Shown piece after piece: positions 25,231-25,252 of a DNA stretch of 25,252 bases. The notes below the pieces were generated by a model. It was not told the origin of the DNA. It saw only the letters and a list, made by a program, of their open reading frames with translations, and did no database searches. This DNA is from JBCBKL01 sp963922565 (GTDB lineage Bacteria > Pseudomonadota > Alphaproteobacteria > Rhodobacterales > Rhodobacteraceae): assembly GCA_963922565.1 (NCBI GenBank), contig CAWUIQ010000042.1, positions 1 through 25,252 of the forward strand, in the 5' to 3' direction. How positions within the stretch are numbered: the first letter of the stretch is position 1; every line of letters begins with the position of its first letter. A program made the translations under genes and the position numbers.

Positions 25231-25252
25231 TGTCCACGCCACAGCAAACCGC
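25227..25252 (+). CDS. Start of a further operon gene, partial
   Basis: An ATG at 25227 overlaps the K-subunit stop as ATGA and opens a frame (MMSTPQQT) that runs off the window. A second ATG lies at 25230. The overlap pattern of the preceding genes makes this a likely next cistron, probably another V/A-ATPase subunit. Eight codons are too few to say which one. Confidence 0.55.

Overview
The window is about 25 kb of GC-rich chromosomal DNA with very dense coding. Gene types, codon use and GC content suggest an alphaproteobacterium, most likely Rhodobacterales (roseobacter-like). This is an inference from style and family content; there is no rRNA or other marker in the window. I see no tRNA, rRNA, CRISPR array, insertion sequence, phage gene or attachment site, and no gap over 300 bases.

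Region 1 (1-9660) starts with a LacI-family regulator behind a near-perfect LacI-type operator. Convergent to it is a long minus-strand block read from about 9660 down to 1167. In transcription order it holds an AraC-type regulator, a small XapX-family membrane protein, a YcaC-like isochorismatase-family hydrolase, a YtcJ-like amidohydrolase with a Cys/His-rich tail, a small GNAT protein, an MFS exporter with an extra C-terminal domain, and the [2Fe-2S] and molybdopterin subunits of an isoquinoline 1-oxidoreductase-type hydroxylase. The molybdopterin subunit gene is cut by one in-frame TAG at codon 325 and is probably a pseudogene. The block looks like an AraC-controlled set for uptake or efflux and conversion of a small amide or N-heterocycle, with the substrate unknown.

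Region 2 (9661-13359) carries a GcvA-like LysR regulator divergent from the AraC gene, then a minus-strand pair of a ring-cleaving VOC dioxygenase and an alpha/beta hydrolase (MhqO- and MhqD-like). A second LysR gene lies divergent from that pair. This looks like a quinone or catechol detoxification unit. Region 3 (13360-14928) is one minus-strand gene for a protein with an N-terminal winged-helix-like domain and C-terminal TPR-like helices.

Region 4 (15112 to the right edge) is the most striking part. It is a plus-strand gene string with almost no spacing: a YfcC-family transporter, an APC-family amino acid permease, arginine deiminase (arcA), ornithine carbamoyltransferase (arcB), carbamate kinase (arcC), then V-type ATPase subunits B, D, I and K and the start of another gene. 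Several joints are ATGA overlaps. The complete arginine deiminase pathway, which makes ATP and ammonia from arginine, is thus physically joined to a rotary V/A-type ATPase. An appealing reading is an arginine-powered ion pump: fermentation ATP from carbamate kinase would drive H+ or Na+ export while the antiporters exchange arginine for ornithine. The catalytic A subunit and stalk subunits E, C, F and G are not in the window and would have to lie further right.
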